A stretch of 64,000 nt of DNA. Source: Halanaerobium saccharolyticum subsp. saccharolyticum DSM 6643 (GTDB taxonomy: Bacteria > Bacillota > Halanaerobiia > Halanaerobiales > Halanaerobiaceae). How positions within the stretch are numbered: the stretch's first letter is position 1; each line of letters begins with the position of its first letter. The translations under genes were made by a program, and so were the position numbers. Shown here in pieces: positions 20,350 to 29,369 of the stretch. The DNA lies in assembly GCF_000350165.1 (NCBI RefSeq), contig NZ_CAUI01000005.1, forward strand, positions 620,001 to 684,000, read 5' to 3'. The notes under the pieces were generated by a model that was not told where the DNA came from, did not search any database, and saw only the letters and a list, made by a program, of their open reading frames with translations.

Positions 20350-20367
20350 GACAGAGGAGGAGACAAA

Positions 20368-21840
20368 ATGGGTAAAGCAACTGGATTTATGGAGTATCAG
20401 CGGGAAGTTCCTAAAGAACGTCCGCCTAAAGATAGAATAAATGATTGGAAAGAATTTAAAAATATATTTACGGATAAAGCAGCTAAAATTCAGGGCGCTC
20501 GGTGTATGGAATGTGGAATTCCTTTCTGTCACAGTGGTTTGGAGATTGGTGGTATGGTGTCCGGCTGTCCTGTTAATAATCTGATTCCGGAGTGGAATGA
20601 TTTAATTTATAAAGGAAAGTGGGAAGAAGCAGTTAGAAGACTTTTAAAAACTAATAATTTTCCTGAGTTTACCGGCAGAGTTTGTCCTGCTCCCTGTGAG
20701 GGCTCCTGCACTGTAGGCTTAAATGACCCAGCAGTGACAATTAAAGCAAATGAATATCAAATAATTGAGAAAGCCTTTGCAGAAGGCTGGATTCAGCCAG
20801 AACCACCAGAGTTTAGAACTGGAAAATCAGCAGCAGTAGTTGGCTCTGGACCGGCTGGATTGGCAGCAGCTGATCAGTTAAATAAACTAGGGCATCAGGT
20901 TAAAGTTTATGAGCGTCAGGATAGAATTGGAGGTCTTTTAGTTTATGGAATTCCAAATATGAAGTTAGATAAAGAAAAAGTGCTGCAGCGGCGCTTAGAT
21001 ATTATGGAAGCCGAAGGAGTAGAATTTATAACAGGGACTGAAATAGGAAGTGAGATTAGTTTAGACAATCTAAAAAATGATTTTGATGCAGTTGTAATTG
21101 CAGGTGGGGCAACTAAGCCTAGAGATTTAGAGGTTCCAGGCCGAGAAGCAGAGGGTGTTCATTTTGCAGTTGATTATCTTAAAGCTAATACAGAGTATAT
21201 ACTAAGTAATAATAATAAGGACTACATTTCTGCTGAGGATAAAAATGTAATTGTAATCGGTGGTGGAGATACAGGAACTGACTGTGTAGCAACTGCTATC
21301 AGACAAGGTGCTAAATCAGTTAATCAGTTTGAGATTATGCCCAAAGCACCGGATGCAAGACAGGCTAATAATCCATGGCCGGAGTGGCCTAAAACACTTA
21401 AAGTTGATTATGGTCAGGAAGAAGCAATAGAAGTTTTTGGATCTGATCCAAGAGAGTTTCTAATAATGACCGAAGAAATAATTACTGAAGAAGTTGCGGG
21501 TCAAGAAACTGTCTCGGGAGTAAAAACTATTAAAATCAACTGGGAGAAAAATGAAAACAATAGATTTGTACCTATTAAGCAGGCAGATACTCAAAAAATT
21601 TGGCCTGCCGACCTAATTTTAATTGCAATGGGATTTTTAGGACCTGAAAATAATCTGATAAAATCTGCAGGGCTTGAACTGGATGGACGCTCAAATGTTA
21701 AGGCAGATTATGATGATTTTAAAACAAACATTGAAGGAGTTTTTGCTGCTGGTGACATGAGGCGTGGCCAGAGTTTGGTAGTTAACGCTATTGATGAAGG
21801 ACGCAAAGCAGCAATTAAAGTTGATGAATATTTAAGTTAA
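20368..21840 (+). CDS. gltD: Glutamate synthase small subunit
   Basis: 490 residues. The N-terminal Fe-S domain has CMECGIPFC (C46, C49, C54), CPVNNLIPEW and CPAPCEGSC, which together carry two 4Fe-4S clusters. An FAD-binding GSGPAGLAAADQL motif and a second dinucleotide motif VIGGGDTGTDC for NADPH follow, and GVFAAGDMRRGQS closes the FAD site. It supplies electrons from NADPH to GltB. The strong Shine-Dalgarno GAGGAGG lies before ATG 20368. Confidence 0.97.
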   Translation: MGKATGFMEYQREVPKERPPKDRINDWKEFKNIFTDKAAKIQGARCMECGIPFCHSGLEIGGMVSGCPVNNLIPEWNDLIYKGKWEEAVRRLLKTNNFPEFTGRVCPAPCEGSCTVGLNDPAVTIKANEYQIIEKAFAEGWIQPEPPEFRTGKSAAVVGSGPAGLAAADQLNKLGHQVKVYERQDRIGGLLVYGIPNMKLDKEKVLQRRLDIMEAEGVEFITGTEIGSEISLDNLKNDFDAVVIAGGATKPRDLEVPGREAEGVHFAVDYLKANTEYILSNNNKDYISAEDKNVIVIGGGDTGTDCVATAIRQGAKSVNQFEIMPKAPDARQANNPWPEWPKTLKVDYGQEEAIEVFGSDPREFLIMTEEIITEEVAGQETVSGVKTIKINWEKNENNRFVPIKQADTQKIWPADLILIAMGFLGPENNLIKSAGLELDGRSNVKADYDDFKTNIEGVFAAGDMRRGQSLVVNAIDEGRKAAIKVDEYLS

Positions 21841-21975
21841 ATATCTTTATCTGTTCCATTTACTGTGATATACTAAATATAGTTAATACAATTATAAATA
21901 TTAATTAAACAAAATAATAACTATAGTATATAAATGCCGCTAGTGGAAATTATTAAGAGATAGGTGGTGTTAAAC

Positions 21976-22302
21976 TTGGATCAGGAGCTTTTAGATGGCA
22001 TCAGGCAGATAATAAGGGAAGAAATATCTGGGGTTGAAAGTGATGTTTCAACTTTAAAAACTGACGTTTCATCACTAAAAAATGATGTTGCCGAAATGAA
22101 GCCACAGCTTAAGGAAAATACAGATATGCTTAGAGTTTTGCTTGCTAATTCTGAGACACACGGAGCGGAAATTAAACAGTTAAATCACCGTGTTGCTAAA
22201 ATAGAAGGAATTAACAAACGACAGGATAAATTAGAAAGTGGTCTTCTAAATCATCGACATGAAGTAGTTTTCAAAATAGGAGAAGCAGTATTTGAGGATT
22301 AG
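21976..22302 (+). CDS. Small coiled-coil protein of unknown function
   Basis: About 108 residues, starting at TTG 21976 after AGGTGG (21962-21967); GTG 21964 or 21967 are alternatives. The sequence is highly charged. It has heptad-like repeats (VSTLKTD, VSSLKND, VAEMKPQ, then HRVAKIEGINKRQDKLE) that predict a long coiled coil, and a short tail HRHEVVFKIGEAVFED. There is no signal peptide or membrane helix. I recognise no characterised family. It stands alone between gltD and the T-box leader, with AT-rich spacers on each side. Confidence 0.6.
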   Translation: MDQELLDGIRQIIREEISGVESDVSTLKTDVSSLKNDVAEMKPQLKENTDMLRVLLANSETHGAEIKQLNHRVAKIEGINKRQDKLESGLLNHRHEVVFKIGEAVFED

Positions 22303-22322
22303 TCAGATTTCAATTCTGATTC

Positions 22323-22351
22323 TTGACAATTTTCAAAAAATAATATATAAT
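22323..22351 (+). promoter_or_regulatory. Promoter of the T-box/ilvB transcript
   Basis: TTGACA (22323-22328), a 17-base spacer and TATAAT (22346-22351): both hexamers match consensus. Transcription should begin near 22358. Confidence 0.85.
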
Positions 22352-22357
22352 TAAGCA

Positions 22358-22668
22358 AATTAGAAAACTAAATAATTAAAAGTTATGAGAGGGAGGAAAA
22401 TAAGATATATTGATTACAGAGAATCGGAATTGCTGAGAACCGATATCTAAAAATTATTTTTGTAGCCCTTGAACTGCAGTGTTGAAAGTAGTAAATGCTG
22501 TCGGAATCTTTTTAATGCATCCGTTATCAAATGCAGAAGTATAAATGATTATTCATCAGGCGTACTTAAGAGACTGTATACCAGTAAATTTGGGTGGTAC
22601 CACGTGAGATAACTCTCGTCCCTATTGATAGTTTAACTATTAGTAGAGATGAGAGTTTTATTTTTTTA
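22358..22668 (+). ncRNA. T-box leader upstream of acetolactate synthase
   Basis: The T-box sequence TGGGTGGTACCACG is at 22591-22604. Upstream, CAGAGAATCGG followed by TGCTGAGAACCGAT (about 22427-22444) matches the Stem I arm of T-box RNAs. Downstream, AACTCTC (22611-22617) pairs with GAGAGTT (22651-22657), followed by a T run: the terminator that competes with the antiterminator. The TGGT bulge would pair with an ACCA tRNA end, as in Val, Ile and Leu tRNAs. By alignment to the usual Stem I pattern the specifier may be GTA (valine) at 22462-22464; this part is tentative. Confidence 0.88.
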
Positions 22669-22718
22669 AACAGTTTTAAGTTTAGATCATTATTTTATCT
22701 TAAAAAGGAGTGAGCAGT

Positions 22719-24473
22719 ATGAGTAATAATGATAAAGAAATGATGAGTGGAGCAGAAATTTTTGTAAAGTCATTAGAAGCAGAAGGTGTAGAGACTATAT
22801 TCGGCTATATTGGGGCAAAGGTTATAGATATTTATGATAAGTTATACGATTCAAAAATAAGACATATTATGCCTCATCACGAACAGGGTGGAGTACATGC
22901 AGCAGATGGATATGCACGTTCTAGTGGTAAAACTGGAGTTTGTATAGCAACCTCTGGCCCTGGTGCAGCAAATATGGTAACAGCTTTAGCAACTGCAAAT
23001 ATGGATTCAGTTCCTTTAGTTGCTTTTACAGGCCAGGTACCCAATAATATGATTGGTACTGATGGTTTTCAGGAAGCAGATATCAAAGGTGTTACTATGC
23101 CTATTACTAAAAATAATTATATTGTTAATGATGTTAAAGATTTATCAAGAATAATTAAAGAGGCTTTTCATATTGCTGCTACAGGTCGGCCTGGTCCAGT
23201 AGTAGTTGATATTCCATCAAATATTTTAAAAGATAAAGCTAAATTTTGTTATCCCAAAGAAGTTGACCTGCCAGGATATAATCCAACATATGAGGCAAAT
23301 AAATTACAGTTAAATAGAGCAGCAGAGTTAATAAATAATTCTAATAAACCAATTATATATGCTGGTGGGGGTTCAATAATTTCTGGAGCAGATAAGGAAA
23401 TAAATGAACTTGCAGCAAAAGCAGAGATACCTGTAACAACAACTTTAAATGGAATAGGTGTTTTTGATGAAAATAATTATCTAGCTTTAGGTATGCTGGG
23501 AATGCATGGAACAACAGAGGCTAATCTGGCAATTACAAATTCTGATTTAATTATTGCCCTTGGAGCTCGATTTGATGATCGTGTAACAGGTAAATTAGAG
23601 GAGTTTGCAGTTGATGCAGATGTGATTCATATAGACATTGATCCAGCCGAAATAGCAAAAATTGTAGAGACCAAGGTTCCAATTACAGCAGATGTTAAAC
23701 TGGCTCTGGATAAGTTAATACCTAAAATTAAAGAGGTAAAAAGACCAGCCTGGTTAAAAGAAATAAAAGAATGGAAAAAAATTGACCAAAAAGCAGATCC
23801 AGAAAAAAATCAGAAATTACTACCATCAGAAATAATAGAAACTCTTTATGATTTAACTGCTGGTAAAGCAATTATTACAGCTGGTGTAGGACAGCATCAA
23901 ATGTGGGCTGCTCAGTACTATAAATACTCAAAGCCGAGAACATTTATTAGTTCAGGCGGTTTAGGAACAATGGGTTATGGTTTTCCAGCTGCTATTGGAG
24001 CCAAAATTGCTAATCCAGAAAAAGATATTTTCGCTCTTGTAGGAGATGGGAGTTTTCAGATGAATATTCAAGAGTTGGCAACTGCAGCTAAAAATCATAT
24101 TGCAGTTAAAATAATAATTTTCAACAATCAATATCTAGGGATGGTTCGCCAATGGCAGGAACTATTTTATGATAAAAGATATGCTGCAACATGTCTAAGA
24201 AAACAGAGCGGTTGTCCTTCCCAATGTTCTGGCCCCAATAAAAATTGTCCCGAAATAATTCCGGATTTTATTCAGGTGGCAAAAGGTTATGGTATCAAAG
24301 GAGAAACTATTACTGAGCGCAAAGATATTAAATCAGCACTTAAAAATGCAATCAAAGCTGATGAACCATATATTCTTAATTTTATGATTGAAGAAGAAGA
24401 AAATGTATTTCCAATGGTTTCTGCGGGAGGAAGTTTAAAAGATATGATTTTACGAAAAGATAGAAAAAATTAA
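22719..24473 (+). CDS. ilvB: Acetolactate synthase large subunit
   Basis: 584 residues, a ThDP enzyme joining two pyruvates (or pyruvate plus 2-oxobutyrate) in valine, leucine and isoleucine synthesis. The catalytic glutamate lies in PHHEQGG, and the ThDP motif GDGSFQMNIQELATAAKN is present. An odd feature is a cysteine cluster C492-x6-C499-x3-C503-x6-C510 (TCLRKQSGCPSQC...NCP), absent from well-studied enzymes as far as I recall. No ilvN regulatory subunit or other ilv gene follows. It is preceded by a T-box leader. ATG 22719 lies downstream of AAGGAG; GTG 22710 is an alternative. Confidence 0.92.
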   Translation: MSNNDKEMMSGAEIFVKSLEAEGVETIFGYIGAKVIDIYDKLYDSKIRHIMPHHEQGGVHAADGYARSSGKTGVCIATSGPGAANMVTALATANMDSVPLVAFTGQVPNNMIGTDGFQEADIKGVTMPITKNNYIVNDVKDLSRIIKEAFHIAATGRPGPVVVDIPSNILKDKAKFCYPKEVDLPGYNPTYEANKLQLNRAAELINNSNKPIIYAGGGSIISGADKEINELAAKAEIPVTTTLNGIGVFDENNYLALGMLGMHGTTEANLAITNSDLIIALGARFDDRVTGKLEEFAVDADVIHIDIDPAEIAKIVETKVPITADVKLALDKLIPKIKEVKRPAWLKEIKEWKKIDQKADPEKNQKLLPSEIIETLYDLTAGKAIITAGVGQHQMWAAQYYKYSKPRTFISSGGLGTMGYGFPAAIGAKIANPEKDIFALVGDGSFQMNIQELATAAKNHIAVKIIIFNNQYLGMVRQWQELFYDKRYAATCLRKQSGCPSQCSGPNKNCPEIIPDFIQVAKGYGIKGETITERKDIKSALKNAIKADEPYILNFMIEEEENVFPMVSAGGSLKDMILRKDRKN

Positions 24474-24612
24474 TAATAAACAGTTTATCTTCAATTTTAG
24501 CTTTATCTTATCATTAAAGATCCTAAAATTATTTTAATTTAGCATTGCATCTGAGCTAAAAAAAACATAACATTAAGTTAAGGAGTAAATATTATTTTAG
24601 GAGAGTTATAAA

Positions 24613-26490
24613 TTGAGATATTTTAATAGATTGAGTTTTAAAAAGAAAACTATATACTTCTTTTTGATGCTTGGATTTTTAATAAAATATAATTATTTTA
24701 ACTGGCAGATATTTCAATTAAATTCAATTTATATATTAATAACAAAAAATTTAGTAATAATCTTAATCTCGATAATCAGTATAAATTTCTTTTTAAAAAA
24801 TACAAAAAGAATATATCTTACATTTTTTATCTATTTGCTGTTTACATTATTTTTCTTTGGGAATCTGTGGTATAATAAATATTTTGCTAATTATTTAAGT
24901 TTAGCAGATATCACAATGGGCCAGGGAATAAGACCTTTTAAAGTCATATTCAGACAATTAATTGGTTGGTTAGACCTGCTTTTTGTTTTTGAAATACCAA
25001 TCTTAAGTTTTTTGATATTTTTTAAATCAGATTTTAAAGTAGAAAAGATATCTATGTCAAAAAACAAAAAATATAGAGAAAACATTTTGATAATTTTGTT
25101 GTTAATTTTAGTGATTTTAGGGATTCATATACATCATATAAATAATCTTTATGCAATAAACGGGTTTTTTGAATTATATGAACACAGTACTTCTGCTTTT
25201 GTCAGTGTTTATGGAATTGTACCCTTATATATAGCAGAATATTTTAGCATGCAGAATCTGGAGCAAGGAAATGTCGACCAGTTAAGTAATGAAAAAATAG
25301 TAGGAGATAAAAATTTAACTCATAAACACAAATTAAAATCTGTTAAAAACATTATAGTTGTGCAGCTTGAATCATTTGATGAAAAAATAATAGATTATCG
25401 CTATAAAGGACAGGAAGTTACTCCATTTTTAAATAAAATTAAGCAAAAATCATTGTATTTCGAAAACATTTATGCCCAGCATATTAATGGAAGTTTTGAT
25501 GCTGAATTTTCTTTTTTGACTTCTCTTTATCCTAAAAATAAAAATTATGCTTTTAAAACTAATGATATGTCAGAGTTTAATTCTATTATTAAAGCCCTAA
25601 AAGCTAAAGATTATCAATTTTTAGCTTTTCACGGAAATAAGGGGGATTTCTTTTATCGAGATCAAGCTTATCCGGAAATAGGATTTGATAAATTCTATCA
25701 TAAAGATTACTTTACAACCCAAGATGCTAAAATAGGCACAGAAAGTTATTTAGGCATTAATGACTATGATTTTTTTGACCAATCTATTGATTATCTGCAA
25801 AAAGCTAAAGAACCATTTTTTGCTTTTTATATCACTGTGACCAGCCATACTCCTTTTGATTTTTATCCAAAAGAATACAGTCAAAAAATATTTGATGATT
25901 TAAAACCAACTATTGTAAAAGATTATTTTAATTCAGTTTATTTTACTGATCAGGCAATTGAACACTTTTTTGAACGTTTAAAAGCAAAAGGCTTATATCA
26001 AGATACTCTCTTTGTTTTTTATTCTGATCACAGTTCTGATATAAAAAAAGAAAGCTATCATTCAGCTGATAATTTTGTAATGGAAGCTAATGTTAAGGAA
26101 CCAGAAAATATTCCTCTAATGATTTTTCATCCGAAACTTGACTCTGAAAAAATAACTAAAACTGGAACTCATACTGATATTGCACCAACTGTTTTGGATA
26201 TTTTAGGTTATAAAGAAAAACCAAAAGGCTTTTTAGGGGTTTCATTATTAAAAGAAAAAGAAAATCCAGTTCTTTTTTTACATGAAACCCCCCAAATTTT
26301 ATATAATAACAATTTATTTTTAAGAATGCCAATGAGTCCAGAAGAAAAAAATGAATTTAAAAGAATAGCATATAAAAATGAAAAAAGCAAAGAAATTTCT
26401 TTACCAGAAACGGAAAAAGAGAGGATGTTAAAGATAATAGATTATATGCAAAATATTATGAAAAAAAATATTATAAAAAAAGATTCATAA
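24613..26490 (+). CDS. LtaS/MdoB-like membrane sulfatase-fold phosphotransferase
   Basis: 625 residues. About five membrane helices lie in the first 180, followed by an extracytoplasmic alkaline-phosphatase-fold domain. Expected metal and catalytic positions are VVQLESFDE, the nucleophile segment NGSFDAEF (S294) and YSDHSSD. In S. aureus LtaS the nucleophile is threonine; here serine is at the matching place. Family members polymerise or transfer glycerol phosphate onto lipids, or onto periplasmic glucans in diderms. The start is TTG 24613 with AGGAG upstream. The next gene follows 19 bases later and may work with it. Confidence 0.82.
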   Translation: MRYFNRLSFKKKTIYFFLMLGFLIKYNYFNWQIFQLNSIYILITKNLVIILISIISINFFLKNTKRIYLTFFIYLLFTLFFFGNLWYNKYFANYLSLADITMGQGIRPFKVIFRQLIGWLDLLFVFEIPILSFLIFFKSDFKVEKISMSKNKKYRENILIILLLILVILGIHIHHINNLYAINGFFELYEHSTSAFVSVYGIVPLYIAEYFSMQNLEQGNVDQLSNEKIVGDKNLTHKHKLKSVKNIIVVQLESFDEKIIDYRYKGQEVTPFLNKIKQKSLYFENIYAQHINGSFDAEFSFLTSLYPKNKNYAFKTNDMSEFNSIIKALKAKDYQFLAFHGNKGDFFYRDQAYPEIGFDKFYHKDYFTTQDAKIGTESYLGINDYDFFDQSIDYLQKAKEPFFAFYITVTSHTPFDFYPKEYSQKIFDDLKPTIVKDYFNSVYFTDQAIEHFFERLKAKGLYQDTLFVFYSDHSSDIKKESYHSADNFVMEANVKEPENIPLMIFHPKLDSEKITKTGTHTDIAPTVLDILGYKEKPKGFLGVSLLKEKENPVLFLHETPQILYNNNLFLRMPMSPEEKNEFKRIAYKNEKSKEISLPETEKERMLKIIDYMQNIMKKNIIKKDS

Positions 26491-26509
26491 TAAATTAGGG
26501 GGAGAAAAA

Positions 26510-27796
26510 ATGAAAAAATTCTTTAAAAAGATATCAACTTATCTTTTGTTGATGTTATTTGTGGCTGCAATTATTTTTGCAATTAATTACTATTATGGAC
26601 AAAAAATAGCTGAAGATGTAAAATTAGAAATTACAGAAATAGCGGAGACAAATAATTATCAGCTTCGTTTTTTAGAAGTAGAGAGTAATCCATTATTACA
26701 AAAAATTAATATCAGAGATTTAAATTTAACTAAAGCTGACGAATTTAATCTAATTATTAATCAGGCAGAAGTTAATTTTAGCTGGCAGCAAATACTAAAT
26801 TATATTCGCAGTCAAGATCTTGAACTTGATAAAAATTTAGATAGTGATATTGCTCAAATTAATTATTCAAATTTAAATGATAATTATCAAATAAATATTA
26901 AAGAAGCTAAGCTTAAATACCAGGGTAATTTACCAGAAGAAAAGCTTTCGGAGATAATAAATGAAGAAAATTTGCAGCTTTTATTAGAAAATGACCATCA
27001 ATTAGATTTTACTGCAGCTGAATTGAAATATGATTTTCCCTATTATAGACGTTATGGTTTAAATGATGAGGAATGGAATAAATTATCAACTTTTAATAAC
27101 TTTGTACTGCGGACAAATTATGATCAAGAGACTAGAGCCTATAATGTTGAAGAATTTAATTTGAGTAGTGAAGTTTTAAAAATGATTTATAATTTTGATT
27201 CAGTAATTAATTATGAAGATGAGTCTCAACAAATTGTTTTTGAAGAGATAAGTGGAAAATATGATTTTCTTTTAACAGCAGAAGATTTAGATTTTAATGC
27301 TAATACACTTTATCAAGATTTAGAATTTAAACAAATTAACTTTAATGGAAATTTTGATCTTTTAAATGAAGAAGAAAGATTGAAGGCTAATCAGCTTGAT
27401 TTTAATTTAAACTTAAAAGAATTCAAACTGGTATTGACAGAAATTTTAGCTAAAGAGTTAAACAAAAATAGTTTCGGTATCTTGGCTGAAAATAATCAAT
27501 TTGAGATCTTAATTAACGAGTTTAATTATCAGCAGGAATATAGTTATCCGAATGGAAGCAGTAGTTCGGAATTGGACTCATCTATGCTTAAAGCTGAGTT
27601 TAAAGCAGAATATAATTACAGTCAGGAAATACCTTATATTAGTACTGCCGAATTAAGATATAAACCTCAAACTGCTAAGGCAGAACAGCTTAATTCTTTT
27701 CTGCAGCTTGCTTTAGGCGAAAAAATAACTAAAGATGAAGCTGGCTATTATCAATTGAAATTCTGGGGCCAAATAGATGATTTGAACTTTGAATAA
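26510..27796 (+). CDS. Single-pass membrane-anchored protein, possibly AsmA-like
   Basis: 428 residues. One N-terminal membrane segment (about residues 9-29, YLLLMLFVAAIIFAINYYYG) anchors a long, acidic, beta-rich extracytoplasmic region. The opening segment (PLLQKINIRDLNLTKADEFN, then INQAEVNFSWQQIL) is reminiscent of AsmA/DUF945-type proteins, but I cannot assign a family with certainty. It has no cysteines and no catalytic motif that I recognise. It sits 19 bases after the LtaS-like gene with a GGGGGAG ribosome site, so the two are probably cotranscribed and may act on the envelope together. Confidence 0.7.
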   Translation: MKKFFKKISTYLLLMLFVAAIIFAINYYYGQKIAEDVKLEITEIAETNNYQLRFLEVESNPLLQKINIRDLNLTKADEFNLIINQAEVNFSWQQILNYIRSQDLELDKNLDSDIAQINYSNLNDNYQINIKEAKLKYQGNLPEEKLSEIINEENLQLLLENDHQLDFTAAELKYDFPYYRRYGLNDEEWNKLSTFNNFVLRTNYDQETRAYNVEEFNLSSEVLKMIYNFDSVINYEDESQQIVFEEISGKYDFLLTAEDLDFNANTLYQDLEFKQINFNGNFDLLNEEERLKANQLDFNLNLKEFKLVLTEILAKELNKNSFGILAENNQFEILINEFNYQQEYSYPNGSSSSELDSSMLKAEFKAEYNYSQEIPYISTAELRYKPQTAKAEQLNSFLQLALGEKITKDEAGYYQLKFWGQIDDLNFE

Positions 27797-27857
27797 GCTA
27801 AATTAGATATTTTTTGTTGTTTTAAAAAATGAATTATATAATATTTTGTGAAAACAC

Positions 27858-27886
27858 TTTACAAGTTCTATTTAAAATGCTAAAAT
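27858..27886 (+). promoter_or_regulatory. Promoter of the riboflavin operon
   Basis: TTTACA (27858-27863), a 17-base spacer ending in TGC, then TAAAAT (27881-27886), an extended -10 promoter. Transcription would start just before the FMN aptamer. Confidence 0.75.
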
Positions 27887-27908
27887 ATAACTAGAAAATT
27901 TAATATAA

Positions 27909-28014
27909 CTAACGAGGATGGGTGAGATTCCCTACCGGTGGTAAAAGTCCACAAATCCATTTGGATTGATCTGATGCAATGCAGAACCGACAGTAAAGTC
28001 TGGAAGGGAGTTAG
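27909..28014 (+). ncRNA. FMN riboswitch (RFN element)
   Basis: The conserved FMN aptamer segments are present in order: AGGATGGGTGAGATTCCCTA, then CCGGTGGTAAAAGTCCAC, then GCAGAACCGACAGTAAAGTC and TGGAAGGGAG. The closing stem P1 pairs CTAAC (27909-27913) with GTTAG (28010-28014). When FMN is bound, expression of the riboflavin genes is expected to fall by termination at 28117-28147. The AAGTCTGGAAGGGAG segment can also pair with the 5' arm of that terminator, the usual switch design. Confidence 0.95.
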
Positions 28015-28116
28015 GTTATAGGTTTATTAATCTAATTTGTTTATTTACTATTTTATTTATTTAAAATGTTAAATAAACTTAGATAATATACTTATATTAT
28101 AATATTTGACTATTAA

Positions 28117-28147
28117 AGTCCTTCCAGTTTTGGAGGGGCTTTTTTTT
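28117..28147 (+). terminator. FMN-controlled intrinsic terminator
   Basis: AGTCCTTCCA (28117-28126) pairs, with two G-T pairs, with TGGAGGGGCT (28131-28140), followed by a T run. It lies between the aptamer and ribD. The TCCTTCCAG arm is complementary to CTGGAAGGG at the aptamer 3' end, which supports an antiterminator alternative. Confidence 0.85.
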
Positions 28148-28198
28148 AATTGTAAAATTAACTTCAAATTTTTAGATTTATTTATAGGGAGGTATATG

Positions 28199-29326
28199 AT
28201 GCAGAAATTTTCTGATGCTGATCAAAGATATATGGCAAGAGCTTTAGAATTAGCAAAATTGGGTGAGGGCAGCACATCTCCTAACCCGATGGTTGGAGCA
28301 GTAGTTGTCAAAGATGGAAAGATAGTGGGTGAAGGTTATCACCAGAAATATGGTGGCCCTCATGCCGAAGTTTTTGCAATAGAAGAAGCGGGAGAAAAAG
28401 CTATAGGAGCAGATATTTATGTAAGTCTTGAACCATGCAGTCATTACGGCAAAACTCCTCCCTGTGCTCAAAAGCTGATTGATACTGGAATAAAAAGAGC
28501 AATTATTGCGATGGTTGATCCCAATCCAGATGTTGCCGGCAGAGGGATTGAAATGCTTAGAGAAGCAGGAATTGAAGTAGAGCTTGGACTATTAAAAAAG
28601 GAAGCTCAAAATTTAAATGAAATTTTCTTAAAATATATTCAAAGTGATTATCCTTTTGTTTATTTAAAAAAAGCTCAGACTTTGGATGGCTATATTGCAA
28701 GTTCAAGTGGGGATTCAAAATGGATTACAAATTCAGCTGCCCGACTGGAAGGGCATAAGTTAAGGCACCGATCAGATGCAATTATGGTAGGGATTGGAAC
28801 AGTACTAGCAGATGATCCTTCTTTAACAGCAAGATTAGAATCAAAAAAAGGGATTGATCCTATCCGAATAATTCTAGATCCATTATTAGAAATACCACTT
28901 ACTGCAAAAATTATAAATCAAAAATCAACGGCTAAAACTCTAATTATTACAGCAGATAATTTAAATAACTCAGCTGCTCAAATAAAAAAAGAAAAATTAT
29001 TAAAAAAGAAAAAGGTAGAAATTCTAGATTTTGAAACAGATAATACAAACTATTTTAATTTAAAAAAACTGTTAATGCAGTTAAGGGAAAGAAAAATCAG
29101 CAGTATTTTGGTTGAAGGTGGAGCAAAGTTGAGTCATACGTTTTTAAAAGAAAATCTGGTTGATAAATTTTACTATTTTATTGCACCTAAGATCTATGGT
29201 GGCAGTGATGGTATAGCTTCTTTCTGTGGAGAAGGGCCAAAAATGATGTCAGATGCAGTGGAATTAGAAATTTTAGAGCAAAAAAATATTGATAATAATA
29301 TTTTATTAATAGCCAAAAAAAAATAA
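28199..29326 (+). CDS. ribD: Bifunctional riboflavin deaminase/reductase
   Basis: 375 residues. The N-terminal deaminase has the zinc motif HAE (GGPHAEVFA) and PCSHYGKTPPC. The C-terminal reductase domain begins near residue 150 (VYLKKAQTLDGYIA) and has the NADPH-binding ILVEGGAKL. It carries out the second and third steps from GTP to the pyrimidine precursor of riboflavin. ATG 28199 is 6 bases after GGGAGG; an in-frame ATG at 28196 is too close to it. A longer frame that opens upstream runs through the riboswitch terminator and is unlikely to be used. Confidence 0.96.
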   Translation: MQKFSDADQRYMARALELAKLGEGSTSPNPMVGAVVVKDGKIVGEGYHQKYGGPHAEVFAIEEAGEKAIGADIYVSLEPCSHYGKTPPCAQKLIDTGIKRAIIAMVDPNPDVAGRGIEMLREAGIEVELGLLKKEAQNLNEIFLKYIQSDYPFVYLKKAQTLDGYIASSSGDSKWITNSAARLEGHKLRHRSDAIMVGIGTVLADDPSLTARLESKKGIDPIRIILDPLLEIPLTAKIINQKSTAKTLIITADNLNNSAAQIKKEKLLKKKKVEILDFETDNTNYFNLKKLLMQLRERKISSILVEGGAKLSHTFLKENLVDKFYYFIAPKIYGGSDGIASFCGEGPKMMSDAVELEILEQKNIDNNILLIAKKK

Positions 29327-29369
29327 TATAATTTAAAAATGGAATAGAATCTACAAGGAGGTGGGCCAA

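Noticed and set aside
24541-24576. TTTAGC/GCTAAA hairpin after ilvB as a terminator
   Set aside because: It is followed by A bases rather than T bases on the plus strand, so it would not terminate ilvB transcription.
28106-28198. Upstream extension of ribD
   Set aside because: The frame runs back through the FMN-controlled terminator, and GGGAGG sits just before ATG 28199, so the extension is unlikely to be translated.
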